Shown: positions 8,734 through 17,309 of the stretch, one piece after another
Position numbering within the stretch: the stretch's first letter is position 1
Layout of the letters: each line of letters opens with the position of its first letter
Origin: Nonomuraea pusilla
Lineage (GTDB): Bacteria > Actinomycetota > Actinomycetes > Streptosporangiales > Streptosporangiaceae
Assembly (NCBI RefSeq): GCF_900109355.1
Contig: NZ_FOBF01000020.1
Location: forward strand, 67,387-131,386
Reading direction: 5' to 3'
Length of the DNA stretch: 64,000 bases
Notes under the pieces: model-generated
Database searches by the model: none
What the model saw: the letters and a program-made list of their open reading frames with translations, nothing else
What the model was told of the DNA's origin: nothing
Program-made: the position numbers and the translations under genes

Positions 8734-8958
8734 TCAGTGACGGTGCCAGGCGGCGTACGAGCCACCCTTGCAACCGGAGACCGCGACGCCCAGGATCGCC
8801 AGCGAGTTGCCGCACACGTTGATCGGCGCGCTGATCGGGACGAACAGCTGGTTGCCGGACAGCACGCCGCCGTCGCCGCTGGTGTCGTCGGCGAGGGCGG
8901 GGGTGGCGAACGAGAGCGCGGCGGCGGCACCCGCGATGACCATGATCTTCTTCAGCAT
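8734..8958 (-). CDS. Short chaplin (hydrophobic surface protein)
   Basis: Chaplins are secreted amyloid-forming proteins that coat aerial hyphae and spores. The 74-residue product has a signal peptide (MLKKIMVIAGAAAALSF, cleaved after ATPALA) and one chaplin domain. That domain contains GGVLSGNQLFVPISAPINVCGNS and AILGVAVSGCKGG, including the two conserved cysteines and the VCGNS core. There is no LPXTG sorting signal, so it is a short, diffusible chaplin. The ATG at 8958 is chosen for its ribosome-binding site AAGGAG 7 bases upstream; the open frame runs to 8979 without support. The gene is monocistronic, with a hairpin pair downstream. Confidence 0.9.
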   Translation of the reverse strand: MLKKIMVIAGAAAALSFATPALADDTSGDGGVLSGNQLFVPISAPINVCGNSLAILGVAVSGCKGGSYAAWHRH

Positions 8959-9140
8959 TGAGGGACTCCTTCTCATCACGCGGCCAGGGGCCGCGACGGA
9001 GAGCGGCCGTCTTCGGCGAAATGGGGATGGCGCAAAGCGACCGCTCGGTGACTGCCGGTAAACGGTAGCGCAAGGCGCGACAGTGAGTAGCCAAGAAATT
9101 GCAATACGTACCGGACGTGAACCATGAGATAGTCCAGAGC

Positions 9141-10103
9141 ATGTGGCTCACCTGGCGTGAGGCGACCCAGCGGGCGCTGTACGGAGAGGGGGGCTTCTAC
9201 CTGCGTGAGCGCCCCTCGGGCCACTTCCGCACGTCGGTCAGCGCCTCACCGGCGTTCGCCGACGCGGTCCTCGCGCTCCTGGTGGAGGTCGACGCCGAGC
9301 TCGGCGCGCCCGACCCCCTCGACCTGGTCGACATCGGGGCGGGCGAGGGCCTGCTCGTCGCGCGCGTGCTGGCGGCGGCCGAGCCGGCCCTGCGCAAGAG
9401 GCTGCGCGTCACCGCCGTCGACCTCTCCCCCAGGCCGGGCTCGCTCCCCGAGGAGATCGCCTGGCGGCGCTCGATCCCCGAGAGGGTCGCCGGGCTCGCC
9501 GTCGCCAACGAATGGCTCGACAACATCCCGCTGGACGTCGTGGAGCAGACGGCCGAGGGCCCGAGGCTGGTGCTGGTCGACGCCGCCACGGGCGAGGAGC
9601 GCCTCGGCGGCCCGCCGCCCGAGGCCGACCTCGCCTGGATGCGGCGGTGGTGGCCGCTCACGCGGGTGGGCACGCGCGCCGAGATCGGCCACCCGCGCGA
9701 CGCGGCCTGGGCCGGCGTGGTGGGCGGGCTCGCGAGGGGGCGGGCGATTGCCGTGGATTATGCACATCCTGTGGATAACCGGCCGCTCTGTGGCACGCTG
9801 ACCGGATACCGCGACGGGGCGGTCGTGGCGCCCGTACCCGACGGGACCTGCGACATCACCGCGCACGTCGCGCTCGACGCGTGCGCCGAGGCCGGGCGCG
9901 GGGCCGGGGCGATATCCACAACCTTGTCCACACAGCGCGAGGCGCTGCGCGCGCTCGGCCTCACCGGGGCGCGCCCGCCCATCGAGCGCGCCGTTTCCGA
10001 CCCGCGGGGCTACCTGCGTGCACTGGCTCGGGCGTCGGAGGAGGGCGAGCTCATCGATCCCGCCGGGCTCGGCGGCTTCGGCTGGCTCGCCCAGAGCCGC
10101 TGA
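9141..10103 (+). CDS. MidA/NDUFAF7-family SAM-dependent methyltransferase
   Basis: A 320-residue class I methyltransferase of the COG1565 (MidA, mitochondrial NDUFAF7) type. Family marks are ALYGEGGFY near the N-terminus, GHFRTSVSASPAFADAV, SAM-binding motif I LVDIGAGEG (about residues 62-70) and ANEWLDNIPLDVV. Human NDUFAF7 methylates an arginine of the complex I 49-kDa subunit NDUFS2, the NuoD homologue; an orphan NuoD is encoded about 4.5 kb downstream here. The ATG at 9141 (MWLTWREATQ) is preferred to 9099 because homologues start near that point. The 3' half contains unusually A/T-rich codons that spell DnaA boxes (separate entry). The gene seems to be transcribed alone. Confidence 0.85.
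   Translation: MWLTWREATQRALYGEGGFYLRERPSGHFRTSVSASPAFADAVLALLVEVDAELGAPDPLDLVDIGAGEGLLVARVLAAAEPALRKRLRVTAVDLSPRPGSLPEEIAWRRSIPERVAGLAVANEWLDNIPLDVVEQTAEGPRLVLVDAATGEERLGGPPPEADLAWMRRWWPLTRVGTRAEIGHPRDAAWAGVVGGLARGRAIAVDYAHPVDNRPLCGTLTGYRDGAVVAPVPDGTCDITAHVALDACAEAGRGAGAISTTLSTQREALRALGLTGARPPIERAVSDPRGYLRALARASEEGELIDPAGLGGFGWLAQSR
9770..9932. promoter_or_regulatory. Cluster of DnaA-box sequences inside a coding region
   Basis: TGTGGATAA at 9770-9778 is the exact complement of the DnaA box TTATCCACA. ATATCCACA at 9912-9920 has one mismatch to it. TTGTCCACA at 9924-9932 is the preferred box of GC-rich actinomycetes. A weaker two-mismatch copy, CGTGGATTA, is at 9752-9760. The codons involved (ATT, GAT, TAT, GCA, CAT, CCT and then ATA, TTG) are rare in this window and interrupt otherwise G/C-ending codons, which suggests the DNA motif is itself selected. 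This is a possible DnaA-binding or titration site. Confidence 0.5.
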
Positions 10104-10107
10104 CCCC

Positions 10108-10156
10108 GGCGCCCGGCCCACGACCCCGGCGCCACGGCTCTGGCGCCCGGCCCACG
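10108..10156. repeat. 15-bp direct repeat between genes
   Basis: GGCGCCCGGCCCACG occurs at 10108-10122 and again at 10142-10156, in the gap between the methyltransferase stop and the P450 stop. The two genes converge here. It may be a duplicated terminator element; nothing else is seen in the gap. Confidence 0.5.
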
Positions 10157-10200
10157 CATCGGGCGGGCGCCTCAGAGGTCGGGGGGTCGGGGGGCGGCGG

Positions 10201-11393
10201 TCAGCCGGAGACGGTCAGGTTCAGGGCCTCCAGGCCGCGGATCACGTAGCCGGGCTTCCAGCGCGGCTCCTCGGCGAGCTCCAGCGTCGCCGCGCGGTCC
10301 AGCAGCGCGCCGAACGACTCCGCCAGCTCGATGCGCGCCAGCGGCGCCCCCAGGCAGAAGTGGATGCCCGCCCCGAACGAGATGTGCGGGTTGTCCGCAC
10401 GCGCCACGTCGAGCCGGTCCGGGTCGTCGAACACCTCCGGGTCGCGGTTGGCCGAGCCGAACAGCAGCGCCACCTCGGCTCCGCGCGGGATGGCCACCCC
10501 GTCCACCTCGATGTCCTCCAGCACCCACCGCTCGAACATCTGCAGCGGTGTGTCCCAGCGCAGCAGCTCCTCGATCGCGGTGGGCAGCAGCGAGCGGTCC
10601 TCGCGCAGCCTGGCCAGCTCGCCGGGGTTCCTGAACAGCGACCACCAGCCGTTGCCCGTGACGTTCACCGTGGCCTCGTGGCCGGCGTTGAGCAGCAGCA
10701 CGCAGGTGCCGACCAGCTCGTCCTCGGTCAGCTCGGGGATCGCGGCCAGCGCGCTGACCAGGTCGTCGCCGGGGTCGGCCGCGCGCTCGCGGGCGAGGAC
10801 CTTCAGGTACCCGGCGAACTCCTCGGCCGCGCGCACCGCCGTGTGCTGGGCCTCGGGGGTGGGGTTGAGCTCGTACATGCCGCAGATGTCGGCCGACCAG
10901 GGGCGCAGCAGGTGGCGGTCGGCCTCGGGGATGCCCAGCATCTCGGCGATGACGGTGACGGGCAGCGGCTCGGCCACCTCGGCGATGAGGTCGCCGCCGC
11001 CCTTCTCCACGTACGCCTCGACGAGGCTCCCGGCGATGGCCTTGACGCGGGGGCGCAGCGACTCGACCATGCGCGGCGTGAACGCCTTGGAGACCAGCCG
11101 GCGCAGCCTCGTGTGCACCGGCGGCTCGACGTCGAGCATGCCCGCCCTGACCACGCGCCAGAACGGCTCCTGGAACTCCGGCTCGGGCTCCCTGCCGAAC
11201 TCCTCGTGGCCGGCCACGTGGAGGTACGACCTCCCCAGCCGCCGGTCCCTGAGCAGCGCGTTCACGTCGGCGTGCCGGGAGACGAGCCACTGGTCGGTGG
11301 GCTCGAAGTAGCTGACGGGCGCCTCACGCCTCAGCTGCTCGTAGACGGGGTAGGGGTGAGCGACGAAATCCGGATTCCAGGGGTCAAAGCGCA

Positions 11394-11394
<1 letters not shown>
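10201..11394 (-). CDS. Cytochrome P450, full length
   Basis: A complete 397-residue soluble P450. Visible motifs are DVEPPVHTRLRRLVSKAFTP, the I-helix AGHEAT, the K-helix EELLRW (ExxR), and the heme loop FGAGIHFCLGAPLAR carrying the cysteine ligand. The I-helix acid-alcohol pair is Glu-Ala-Thr, shifted from the more usual Glu-Thr or Asp-Thr. The start GTG overlaps the last base of the TerC stop codon (TAGTG), so translation is coupled to TerC, an odd pairing. No ferredoxin gene is adjacent. The substrate is unknown. It resembles the partial P450 at the left edge of the window. Confidence 0.93.
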
Positions 11395-12125
<731 letters not shown>

Positions 12126-12223
12126 CTGCGCACCTCCGGGGAAAGGCCGGCCAGGGGCGTGACCGGTCGGGGAAAGGGGGTCTGCCCGGTAGCAACGAGC
12201 CAGGGCGCGCAGAAGTTCGCGAC

Positions 12224-12254
12224 TTGCGATCGCCGGTGGGGTGTCGGTTATAGT
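12224..12254 (+). promoter_or_regulatory. Predicted promoter for the riboswitch transcript
   Basis: TTGCGA (12224-12229) and TATAGT (12249-12254) form a sigma-70-like pair with a 19-base spacer. Transcription would start around 12261, just ahead of the aptamer P1 stem at 12264. The agreement of position supports the call; the long spacer weakens it. Confidence 0.5.
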
Positions 12255-12263
12255 GCCGCTCGT

Positions 12264-12345
12264 AGGTCATGAGTGCCAGCGCCAAGCCCCGGCTCGCTGG
12301 CCGGCAACCCTCGCGTCCGCGGCGGGGTGCCCCGGGTGAAGACCT
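12264..12345 (+). ncRNA. SAM-IV-type riboswitch aptamer
   Basis: The leader matches the actinobacterial SAM-IV pattern I know. P1 is AGGTC (12264-12268) pairing with GACCT (12341-12345). TCATGAGTG lies in the core, P2 is CCAGCG/CGCTGG (12276-12281 with 12295-12300), and the conserved CCGGCAACCCTC and GGGGTGCCCCGGGTGA follow. SAM-IV elements bind S-adenosylmethionine and repress sulfur-metabolism genes. The downstream gene is a cysteine-desulfurase-like aminotransferase, as expected. Outer helices and the pseudoknot may extend to about 12390. Confidence 0.85.
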
Positions 12346-12394
12346 GGTCCGTCACGAGGTGTGGCGGGCAAGCGCGGGCTCCGTGGCTGCTCCA

Positions 12395-12416
12395 GGGGTC
12401 CGACGACCCCAGGAGG
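12395..12416 (+). promoter_or_regulatory. Hairpin abutting the ribosome-binding site
   Basis: GGGGTC (12395-12400) and GACCCC (12405-12410) form a stem directly against the ribosome-binding site AGGAGG (12411-12416) of the aminotransferase. It is a candidate expression platform through which the riboswitch controls translation. The position is seen; the mechanism is inference. Confidence 0.45.
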
Positions 12417-12422
12417 TTCGCC

Positions 12423-13727
12423 GTGCCCACTCTGACGATCTTCAACGCCGCCCCCGCCGGGCCCGCCGCCGAGCCCGCCGCTCCGCGTTCCACCGGCCGG
12501 CCGATCCCCGCCGTCGTCGGGGCCGACCTGGAGGTGCCCGTCAAGGGCGGCAGGCGGGTGCGCTACGCCAACCTCGACTACGCCGCCAGCGCCCCCTGTC
12601 TGGAGCCGGTCAGCGCGGCCGTCGCCGCCGCGCTCCCGGCCTACTCCAGCGTGCACCGCGGCGCCGGCTACGCCTCCCAGCTCACCACCGCCAGGTACGA
12701 GCAGGCCAGGCACACCGTACGCGCCTTCGTCGGCGCCCGTACCGACGACGCGGTGATCTTCACCCGCAACACCACCGACGCCACCAACCTCCTCGCCCGG
12801 TGCCTGCCCGAGGACGCCACCGTGGTCGTCTTCGACACCGAGCACCACGCCTCGCTCCTGCCGTGGAAGCGAGCCGTGCGCCTGGCGCCGCCCGCCTTCC
12901 CCGGCGAGGCCGTGCGCTCCGCCGACGAGGCGCTCGCCGCCATCGACGGCCCCAAGCTGCTCGTCGTCACCGCCGCGTCCAACGTCACGGGCGAGCTGTG
13001 GCCCATCGCCGCCCTCGCGCACATCGCGCACCGGCACGGCGCGCGCATCCTCGTCGACGCCGCCCAGCTCGTCCCGCACCGCAGCCTCAACCTCACGGCG
13101 CTCGACCTCGACTACGTCGCCTTCTCCGGTCACAAGCTGTACGCGCCGTTCGGCGCGGGCGCGCTGGTGGGGCGGCGCGACTGGCTGGCGGAGGGCGAAC
13201 CGTACCTGAAGGGCGGGGGCGCGGTGCGCGCGGTGGGTGAGAGCACCGAGTGGCACGACGACCCCGAGCCGCGCCACGAGGCCGGCACCCCCAACGTGCT
13301 GGGCGCCATCGCTCTCGCCGCCGCCTGCGACGCCCTCACCGCCACCGGCTGGACCGAGCTGGTCCGCGAGGAGGAGCGGCTGATCGCGCGGCTGCGCGCC
13401 GGCCTGGCCGCCATCGAGGGCGTGCGCGAGCTCTCCCTGTGGGGCGACGACCACCCGCGCGTCGGCATCGTGTCGTTCACCGTCGCCGGGTACTCGGCGC
13501 GCGAGGTGGCCGAGGCCCTGTCCGGCGAGTACGGCATCGGGGTGCGCGACGGCAAGTTCTGCGCGCACCCGTTCGTCCGGCACCTGCTGGGCACGGCCGA
13601 CGGCGGCTGCGAGGACGGCACGGCCTCGGCGGTGCGCGCCTCGGTCGGCATCGGCACCACCGAGGAGCACGTCGACCGGCTGATCGGCGCGCTGCGCGAC
13701 CTCGTGTCCCGCGCCACGGCCCGCTGA
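12423..13727 (+). CDS. Class V aminotransferase, cysteine desulfurase-like
   Basis: A 434-residue PLP enzyme of the SufS/NifS fold. The PLP lysine is in AFSGHKLYAPFGAG (Lys238), the PLP-nitrogen Asp is in ILVDAAQ (Asp212), and the stacking His is in DTEHHASLL. A cysteine in RDGKFCAHPF occupies the place of the SufS active-site cysteine, so sulfur transfer from cysteine or a related selenium or sulfur substrate is plausible. It lies behind a SAM-IV-type riboswitch, which points to sulfur amino-acid metabolism. The GTG at 12423 with AGGAGG 6 bases upstream is the start; the frame continues upstream only because the riboswitch happens to be open. No suf genes are adjacent. Confidence 0.88.
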   Translation: MPTLTIFNAAPAGPAAEPAAPRSTGRPIPAVVGADLEVPVKGGRRVRYANLDYAASAPCLEPVSAAVAAALPAYSSVHRGAGYASQLTTARYEQARHTVRAFVGARTDDAVIFTRNTTDATNLLARCLPEDATVVVFDTEHHASLLPWKRAVRLAPPAFPGEAVRSADEALAAIDGPKLLVVTAASNVTGELWPIAALAHIAHRHGARILVDAAQLVPHRSLNLTALDLDYVAFSGHKLYAPFGAGALVGRRDWLAEGEPYLKGGGAVRAVGESTEWHDDPEPRHEAGTPNVLGAIALAAACDALTATGWTELVREEERLIARLRAGLAAIEGVRELSLWGDDHPRVGIVSFTVAGYSAREVAEALSGEYGIGVRDGKFCAHPFVRHLLGTADGGCEDGTASAVRASVGIGTTEEHVDRLIGALRDLVSRATAR

Positions 13728-13752
13728 GCGCGGCCGCCCTCAGCAGCGGGCG

Positions 13753-14499
13753 CTAGCGGTTCGGCGGCCGGCGAGGGTGCTGCGGGTCGTCGGAGATGAG
13801 GGCGTCGATGTCGCGCATGTCGTCGTCGCTGAGCCGGCCCTGGCCGGGGATGACCCCCTGGCCGGGAACCCCCTGGTGGCCGGGGCCGCCGGGCTGGCCC
13901 GGGCGACCGGAGGCGCCCGGCTGGCCCGGGTGACCGGAGTCGCCCGGCTGGCCCGGGTGGCCGGGGGCGCCGGGCTGGCTGGGCACGCTCGGAGGCTGCA
14001 TGGGCCGGGTGGGCTCGGTGTCCACGCCGCGCTCGCCCCGCCCGGGGGCGTACGCGGCCAGCTCCGCCTCCGCGGCGCGGCGCTCCGCCCGCCGCCTGTG
14101 CGTCGCGAAGAACAGGCCGTCCAGGCCGATGCGCCCGCCGCCCACCGCCAGCAGGAGCAGGGACCCGGCGGCCAGCGCGCCCGCGAACTCCCAGCCGTTG
14201 CCGCTGAGCGACACCCCGTTGCCGCCGTGGACGAACACGATCGCACCGATCATGTCGATCAGGAGCACCAGCGCCGCCAGCCGGACCAGCAGCCCCAGGA
14301 TGAGGAGGATGCCGCCCACGCTCTCGGCGACGGTGGCGAACGCGGCCGACGCGTCGGGGAAGGGCACGCCCATCTGCCGGAACCCCTGGACGGTGGAGGC
14401 CAGCCCGCCCTGCCACTTCTGCCACCCGTGGACGAGGAAGATCACGCCGATGGTCACCCGCGAGATCAGGGACGCCACGTCGAACAGGACTCTTCTCAT
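13753..14499 (-). CDS. DoxX-family membrane protein with collagen-like tail
   Basis: A 248-residue protein. Residues 1-135 are a DoxX domain with four hydrophobic helices (SRVTIGVIFLVHGWQKW, VGGILLILGLLVRLAALVLL, LAAGSLLLLAVGGG). Residues 175-213 are thirteen consecutive xxG triplets, mostly with proline in the second place (APG, HPG, QPG, RPG), a bacterial collagen-like segment. A charged end, DDDMRDIDALISDDP, follows. The ATG at 14499 is chosen over an upstream start because the helix and a GGGAG ribosome-binding site fit it. DoxX proteins are linked to quinone or redox functions, but the role here is unknown. The tail is predicted to be cytoplasmic if four helices are correct. Confidence 0.85.
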   Translation of the reverse strand: MRRVLFDVASLISRVTIGVIFLVHGWQKWQGGLASTVQGFRQMGVPFPDASAAFATVAESVGGILLILGLLVRLAALVLLIDMIGAIVFVHGGNGVSLSGNGWEFAGALAAGSLLLLAVGGGRIGLDGLFFATHRRRAERRAAEAELAAYAPGRGERGVDTEPTRPMQPPSVPSQPGAPGHPGQPGDSGHPGQPGASGRPGQPGGPGHQGVPGQGVIPGQGRLSDDDMRDIDALISDDPQHPRRPPNR

Positions 14500-14622
14500 G
14501 GTGGTATCTCCCCCCGTTCCCGGTATTTGTCCCCCTGTCCGGCTTAACAATGCGATCCCAGACCATTCCTTGACCTACCCGCCCGCTGGATCACCCTCGG
14601 CTGGGGTGGCAGCATTGCTGAT

Positions 14623-15768
14623 ATGACGGAACGCGTGGTCGGGCTCGGCGCCGGCGCGAAGGAGCTGGCCACCGAGGACATGATCCTCAACATCGGCCCG
14701 CAGCACCCGTCGACACACGGCGTGCTCAGGCTGAGGCTGACCCTCGACGGCGAGCGCATCACCGCCGCCGAGCCGATCATCGGCTACATGCACCGGGGCG
14801 CGGAGAAGCTGTTCGAGGTCCGCGACTACCGGCAGATCATCATGCTCGCCAACCGGCACGACTGGCTGTCCGGCTTCGCCAACGAGCTGGGCGTCGTGCT
14901 CGCCGCCGAACGCCTGCTCGGCATGGAGCCGCCGGTGCGCGCCGTCTGGGCCCGCACGCTGCTCGCCGAGCTCAACCGGGCGCTCAGCCACCTGATGTTC
15001 CTCGGCTCGTACCCGCTCGAACTCGGCGCGATCACGCCCGTCTTCTACGCCTTCGACGAGCGCGAACGCATCCAGGCCGTCATGGAGGAGATCTCCGGCG
15101 GGCGCATGCACTACATGTTCAACCGGGTGGGCGGGCTCAAGGAGGACCTCCCGTACGGGTGGCTCGACCGGGTGTCCGAGGCCGTCGCCGAGACCCGCCG
15201 CCGGGTGCCCGACATCGAGAACCTCATCCTCCACAACGAGATCTTCACCGCCCGCACCAGGGGCGTCGGCGTGCTCACCCGCGAGCAGATCCTCCAGTAC
15301 GGCGTCAGCGGCCCCATCGCCCGCGCCTCAGGCGTGGACATCGACCTGCGCCGCGACGACCCGTACCTCGCCTACCCCGAGCTGCCCGTCAAGGTCGTCA
15401 CCCGCGACGCTGGCGACTGCCACGCCCGGTTCGAGGTGCTGTTCGAGCAGCTCAGGGTGTCGCTCGACCTGGCCGACGCGTGCGTCGACCGGCTGCGCTC
15501 GCTGCCCAGGGGGCCGATCAACCAGCGCCTGCCCAAGGTGCTGAAGGTGCCCGAGGGCCACACGTACGCGTGGACCGAGAACCCGCTCGGCATCAACGGC
15601 TACTACCTGGTGTCCAGGGGCGACAAGACGCCGTGGCGGCTCAAGCTGCGCTCCGCCTCCTACAGCAACATCCAGGTGCTGCGCGAGATGCTGCCCGGCC
15701 GGCTGGTCGCCGACATGATCGCCATCCTCGGCTCGATGTTCTTCGTCGTGGGCGACATCGACAAGTGA
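14623..15768 (+). CDS. Orphan NADH-quinone oxidoreductase subunit D paralogue
   Basis: The 381-residue product is NuoD-like (49-kDa complex I subunit): NIGPQHPSTHGVLRLRL with the quinone-site histidine, YMHRGAEKLFE, NRHDWLSGF, and the C-terminal RLKLRSASYSN and DMIAILGSMFFVVGDIDK. No other complex I genes are near, so this is a stand-alone paralogue rather than part of a nuo operon. Similar lone copies are common in actinomycetes. Arg58 in HRGAEKL is in the region where human NDUFS2 is methylated by NDUFAF7, whose family member lies 4.5 kb upstream. The next gene, a membrane acyltransferase, overlaps the stop by a GTGA join, so the two are co-translated. Confidence 0.88.
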   Translation: MTERVVGLGAGAKELATEDMILNIGPQHPSTHGVLRLRLTLDGERITAAEPIIGYMHRGAEKLFEVRDYRQIIMLANRHDWLSGFANELGVVLAAERLLGMEPPVRAVWARTLLAELNRALSHLMFLGSYPLELGAITPVFYAFDERERIQAVMEEISGGRMHYMFNRVGGLKEDLPYGWLDRVSEAVAETRRRVPDIENLILHNEIFTARTRGVGVLTREQILQYGVSGPIARASGVDIDLRRDDPYLAYPELPVKVVTRDAGDCHARFEVLFEQLRVSLDLADACVDRLRSLPRGPINQRLPKVLKVPEGHTYAWTENPLGINGYYLVSRGDKTPWRLKLRSASYSNIQVLREMLPGRLVADMIAILGSMFFVVGDIDK

Positions 15769-16844
15769 GCACCCCGCCCCCGCAGGAACGCGACAAGTAC
15801 GTCGACTGGCTGCGCGCCCTCAGCCTGGTCGTCGTCGTGGTCTGGCACTGGGCGTTCACGATCCTGCAGTGGAAGCCTGGCGGGCCCGAGCCGACCAGCC
15901 CCCTCGGCTTCACCTCCGGCCTGTGGATCCTCACCTGGCTGCTGCAGGTGCTGCCGCTGTTCTTCTACGTCGGCGGCCACGTCCACCTGCTGTCGTGGAA
16001 CCGGGCCCAGGCCCGCGGCGTCGGCATCGGCTCGTTCGTGTGGCGGCGCATCAGGGCGCTCGCGGTGCCGGCACTGTTCCTGTCGGGCGTCTGGATCGCC
16101 GTGGGGGCCGTCGTCACCTGGACCTTCCACGTCGACTGGATGTGGCGGGTCGTGCTGCTCGTCCTCAGCCCGCTGTGGTTCCTCGGCGTCTACCTCGTGC
16201 TGATCGCGCTGCTGCCCGTGGCGCTGTGGCTGCACCGCCGCTACGACGTGCTGACCCTGGTCTGGCTCGGCGGCGCCGCCCTCGTCGTGGACGTCGTCAG
16301 GTTCCGCTACGGCCTCGGCGGGGCGGGCTGGCTCAACATGGTCGTCGTGTGGGGGCTGGCCCACCAGGCCGGCTTCTTCTACGACCGGGTCGTCGCCCTG
16401 CCCAGGCGCTACGACATGGGCCTGCTGTGGACCGGGTTCTTCGCCCTGTTCGGCCTGGTCTACTCGGGCATCTACCCCGGCTCGATGGTGGGCGTGCCCG
16501 GCGACAAGTGGTCCAACATGGCGCCGCCGACGTTCGTCATCGTCGCCCTGCTGCTGTTCCAGATCGGCCTGGTCGAGGTGCTGAGGCCGTCGATGGAACG
16601 GGTGCTGGAGCGGCCGCGCTGGGCCCGCGCCAACGCCTTCATCAACCGCTACGCGCTGCCGCTGTTCCTCTTCCACACCACCGGCATGGCGATCGCGCTC
16701 GGCCTGTCGTGGTGGCTGTTCGGCACGCTCGGCACCGAGATCCCGCCCGACCTCAAATGGTGGCTGGAACGCCCGATCGCCGTCGTCGGCCCGCTCCTTT
16801 GCACCTGGCCGGTCATCTACCTCTTCGGCCGCCGCCGCGCCTGA
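15765..16844 (+). CDS. Acyltransferase 3-family membrane protein
   Basis: A 359-residue integral membrane protein with about ten hydrophobic segments. The N-terminal YVDWLRALSLVVVVVWHWAF is the acyltransferase 3 opening with its active-site histidine, and FFYVGGHVHLLSW and a late FHTTGMAIAL helix follow. Such enzymes transfer acyl groups to cell-surface glycans, lipids or secondary metabolites; the acceptor here is unknown. The start is the GTG at 15765 overlapping the nuoD stop (GTGA). A much longer open frame runs through the nuoD gene in another phase and is an artefact of high GC. Confidence 0.85.
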   Translation: MSTPPPQERDKYVDWLRALSLVVVVVWHWAFTILQWKPGGPEPTSPLGFTSGLWILTWLLQVLPLFFYVGGHVHLLSWNRAQARGVGIGSFVWRRIRALAVPALFLSGVWIAVGAVVTWTFHVDWMWRVVLLVLSPLWFLGVYLVLIALLPVALWLHRRYDVLTLVWLGGAALVVDVVRFRYGLGGAGWLNMVVVWGLAHQAGFFYDRVVALPRRYDMGLLWTGFFALFGLVYSGIYPGSMVGVPGDKWSNMAPPTFVIVALLLFQIGLVEVLRPSMERVLERPRWARANAFINRYALPLFLFHTTGMAIALGLSWWLFGTLGTEIPPDLKWWLERPIAVVGPLLCTWPVIYLFGRRRA

Positions 16845-16850
16845 GCCCCG

Positions 16851-17309
16851 TCAGCGGGGTTCGCGGCGCTCCTCGGGCTCCTTCGGGATGCGGCACGAGT
16901 GCTCCAGGTACAGCGCCGCGCAGATGAGCACGACGAACGACAGGAACGACCCCAGCGCGACGAAGAACTCGGAACGCGGCGTCTCCCTGTCGAGGAGTTG
17001 CCCCGTGTGCAGCATGAACCCGGCGAAGAACCCCGCCAGCGCGGCCCCCGCGTACGCCGACGCCTTCGCCAGCGCCGCCAGCCTGGCCACCGCCAGCGGC
17101 TCGACCGGTTTCGTGCCCGGCTTCCTGGCGATCCTGGCCCTGGTCGTCCACCCGGTGTACCCCTCGCCCAGGGCGAGCAGCAGCGCCGTGGGGACGGCCG
17201 TCCACGGCATGATCGGCAGGCCGGAGTAGAACTGCCGGACGACCGCCCACGAGAGCAACGCGACCACGACGACGAGGCCGGTCAGCCGGCCGGGATGCGT
17301 GGGCCTCAA
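16851..17309 (-). CDS. DUF3180 membrane protein
   Basis: A 152-residue protein with four hydrophobic helices (LTGLVVVVALLSWAVV, TAVPTALLLALGEGY, ASAYAGAALAGFFAGFML, FFVALGSFLSFVVLICAALYLEH). It matches the DUF3180 proteins that follow folK in actinomycete folate operons. The start is the TTG at 17309, whose last bases form the folK stop (TTGA), a four-base overlap like the other joins in this operon. The longer frame from 17429 is folK sequence read out of phase. Its role is unknown. It is the last gene of the tilS-to-fol run and converges on the acyltransferase. Confidence 0.85.
   Translation of the reverse strand: MRPTHPGRLTGLVVVVALLSWAVVRQFYSGLPIMPWTAVPTALLLALGEGYTGWTTRARIARKPGTKPVEPLAVARLAALAKASAYAGAALAGFFAGFMLHTGQLLDRETPRSEFFVALGSFLSFVVLICAALYLEHSCRIPKEPEERREPR

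Noticed and set aside
12126..12223. A yybP-ykoY manganese riboswitch before the TerC gene
   Set aside because: TerC genes often carry one, but the conserved GGGGAGUA-type core was not recognisable on the minus strand.
12273..12422. Upstream in-frame start for the class V aminotransferase
   Set aside because: It would translate the riboswitch. The GTG at 12423 has AGGAGG in the right place.
15159..15764. N-terminal extension of the acyltransferase through nuoD
   Set aside because: The extension is nuoD read out of phase; a GTGA overlap at 15765 gives a proper start.
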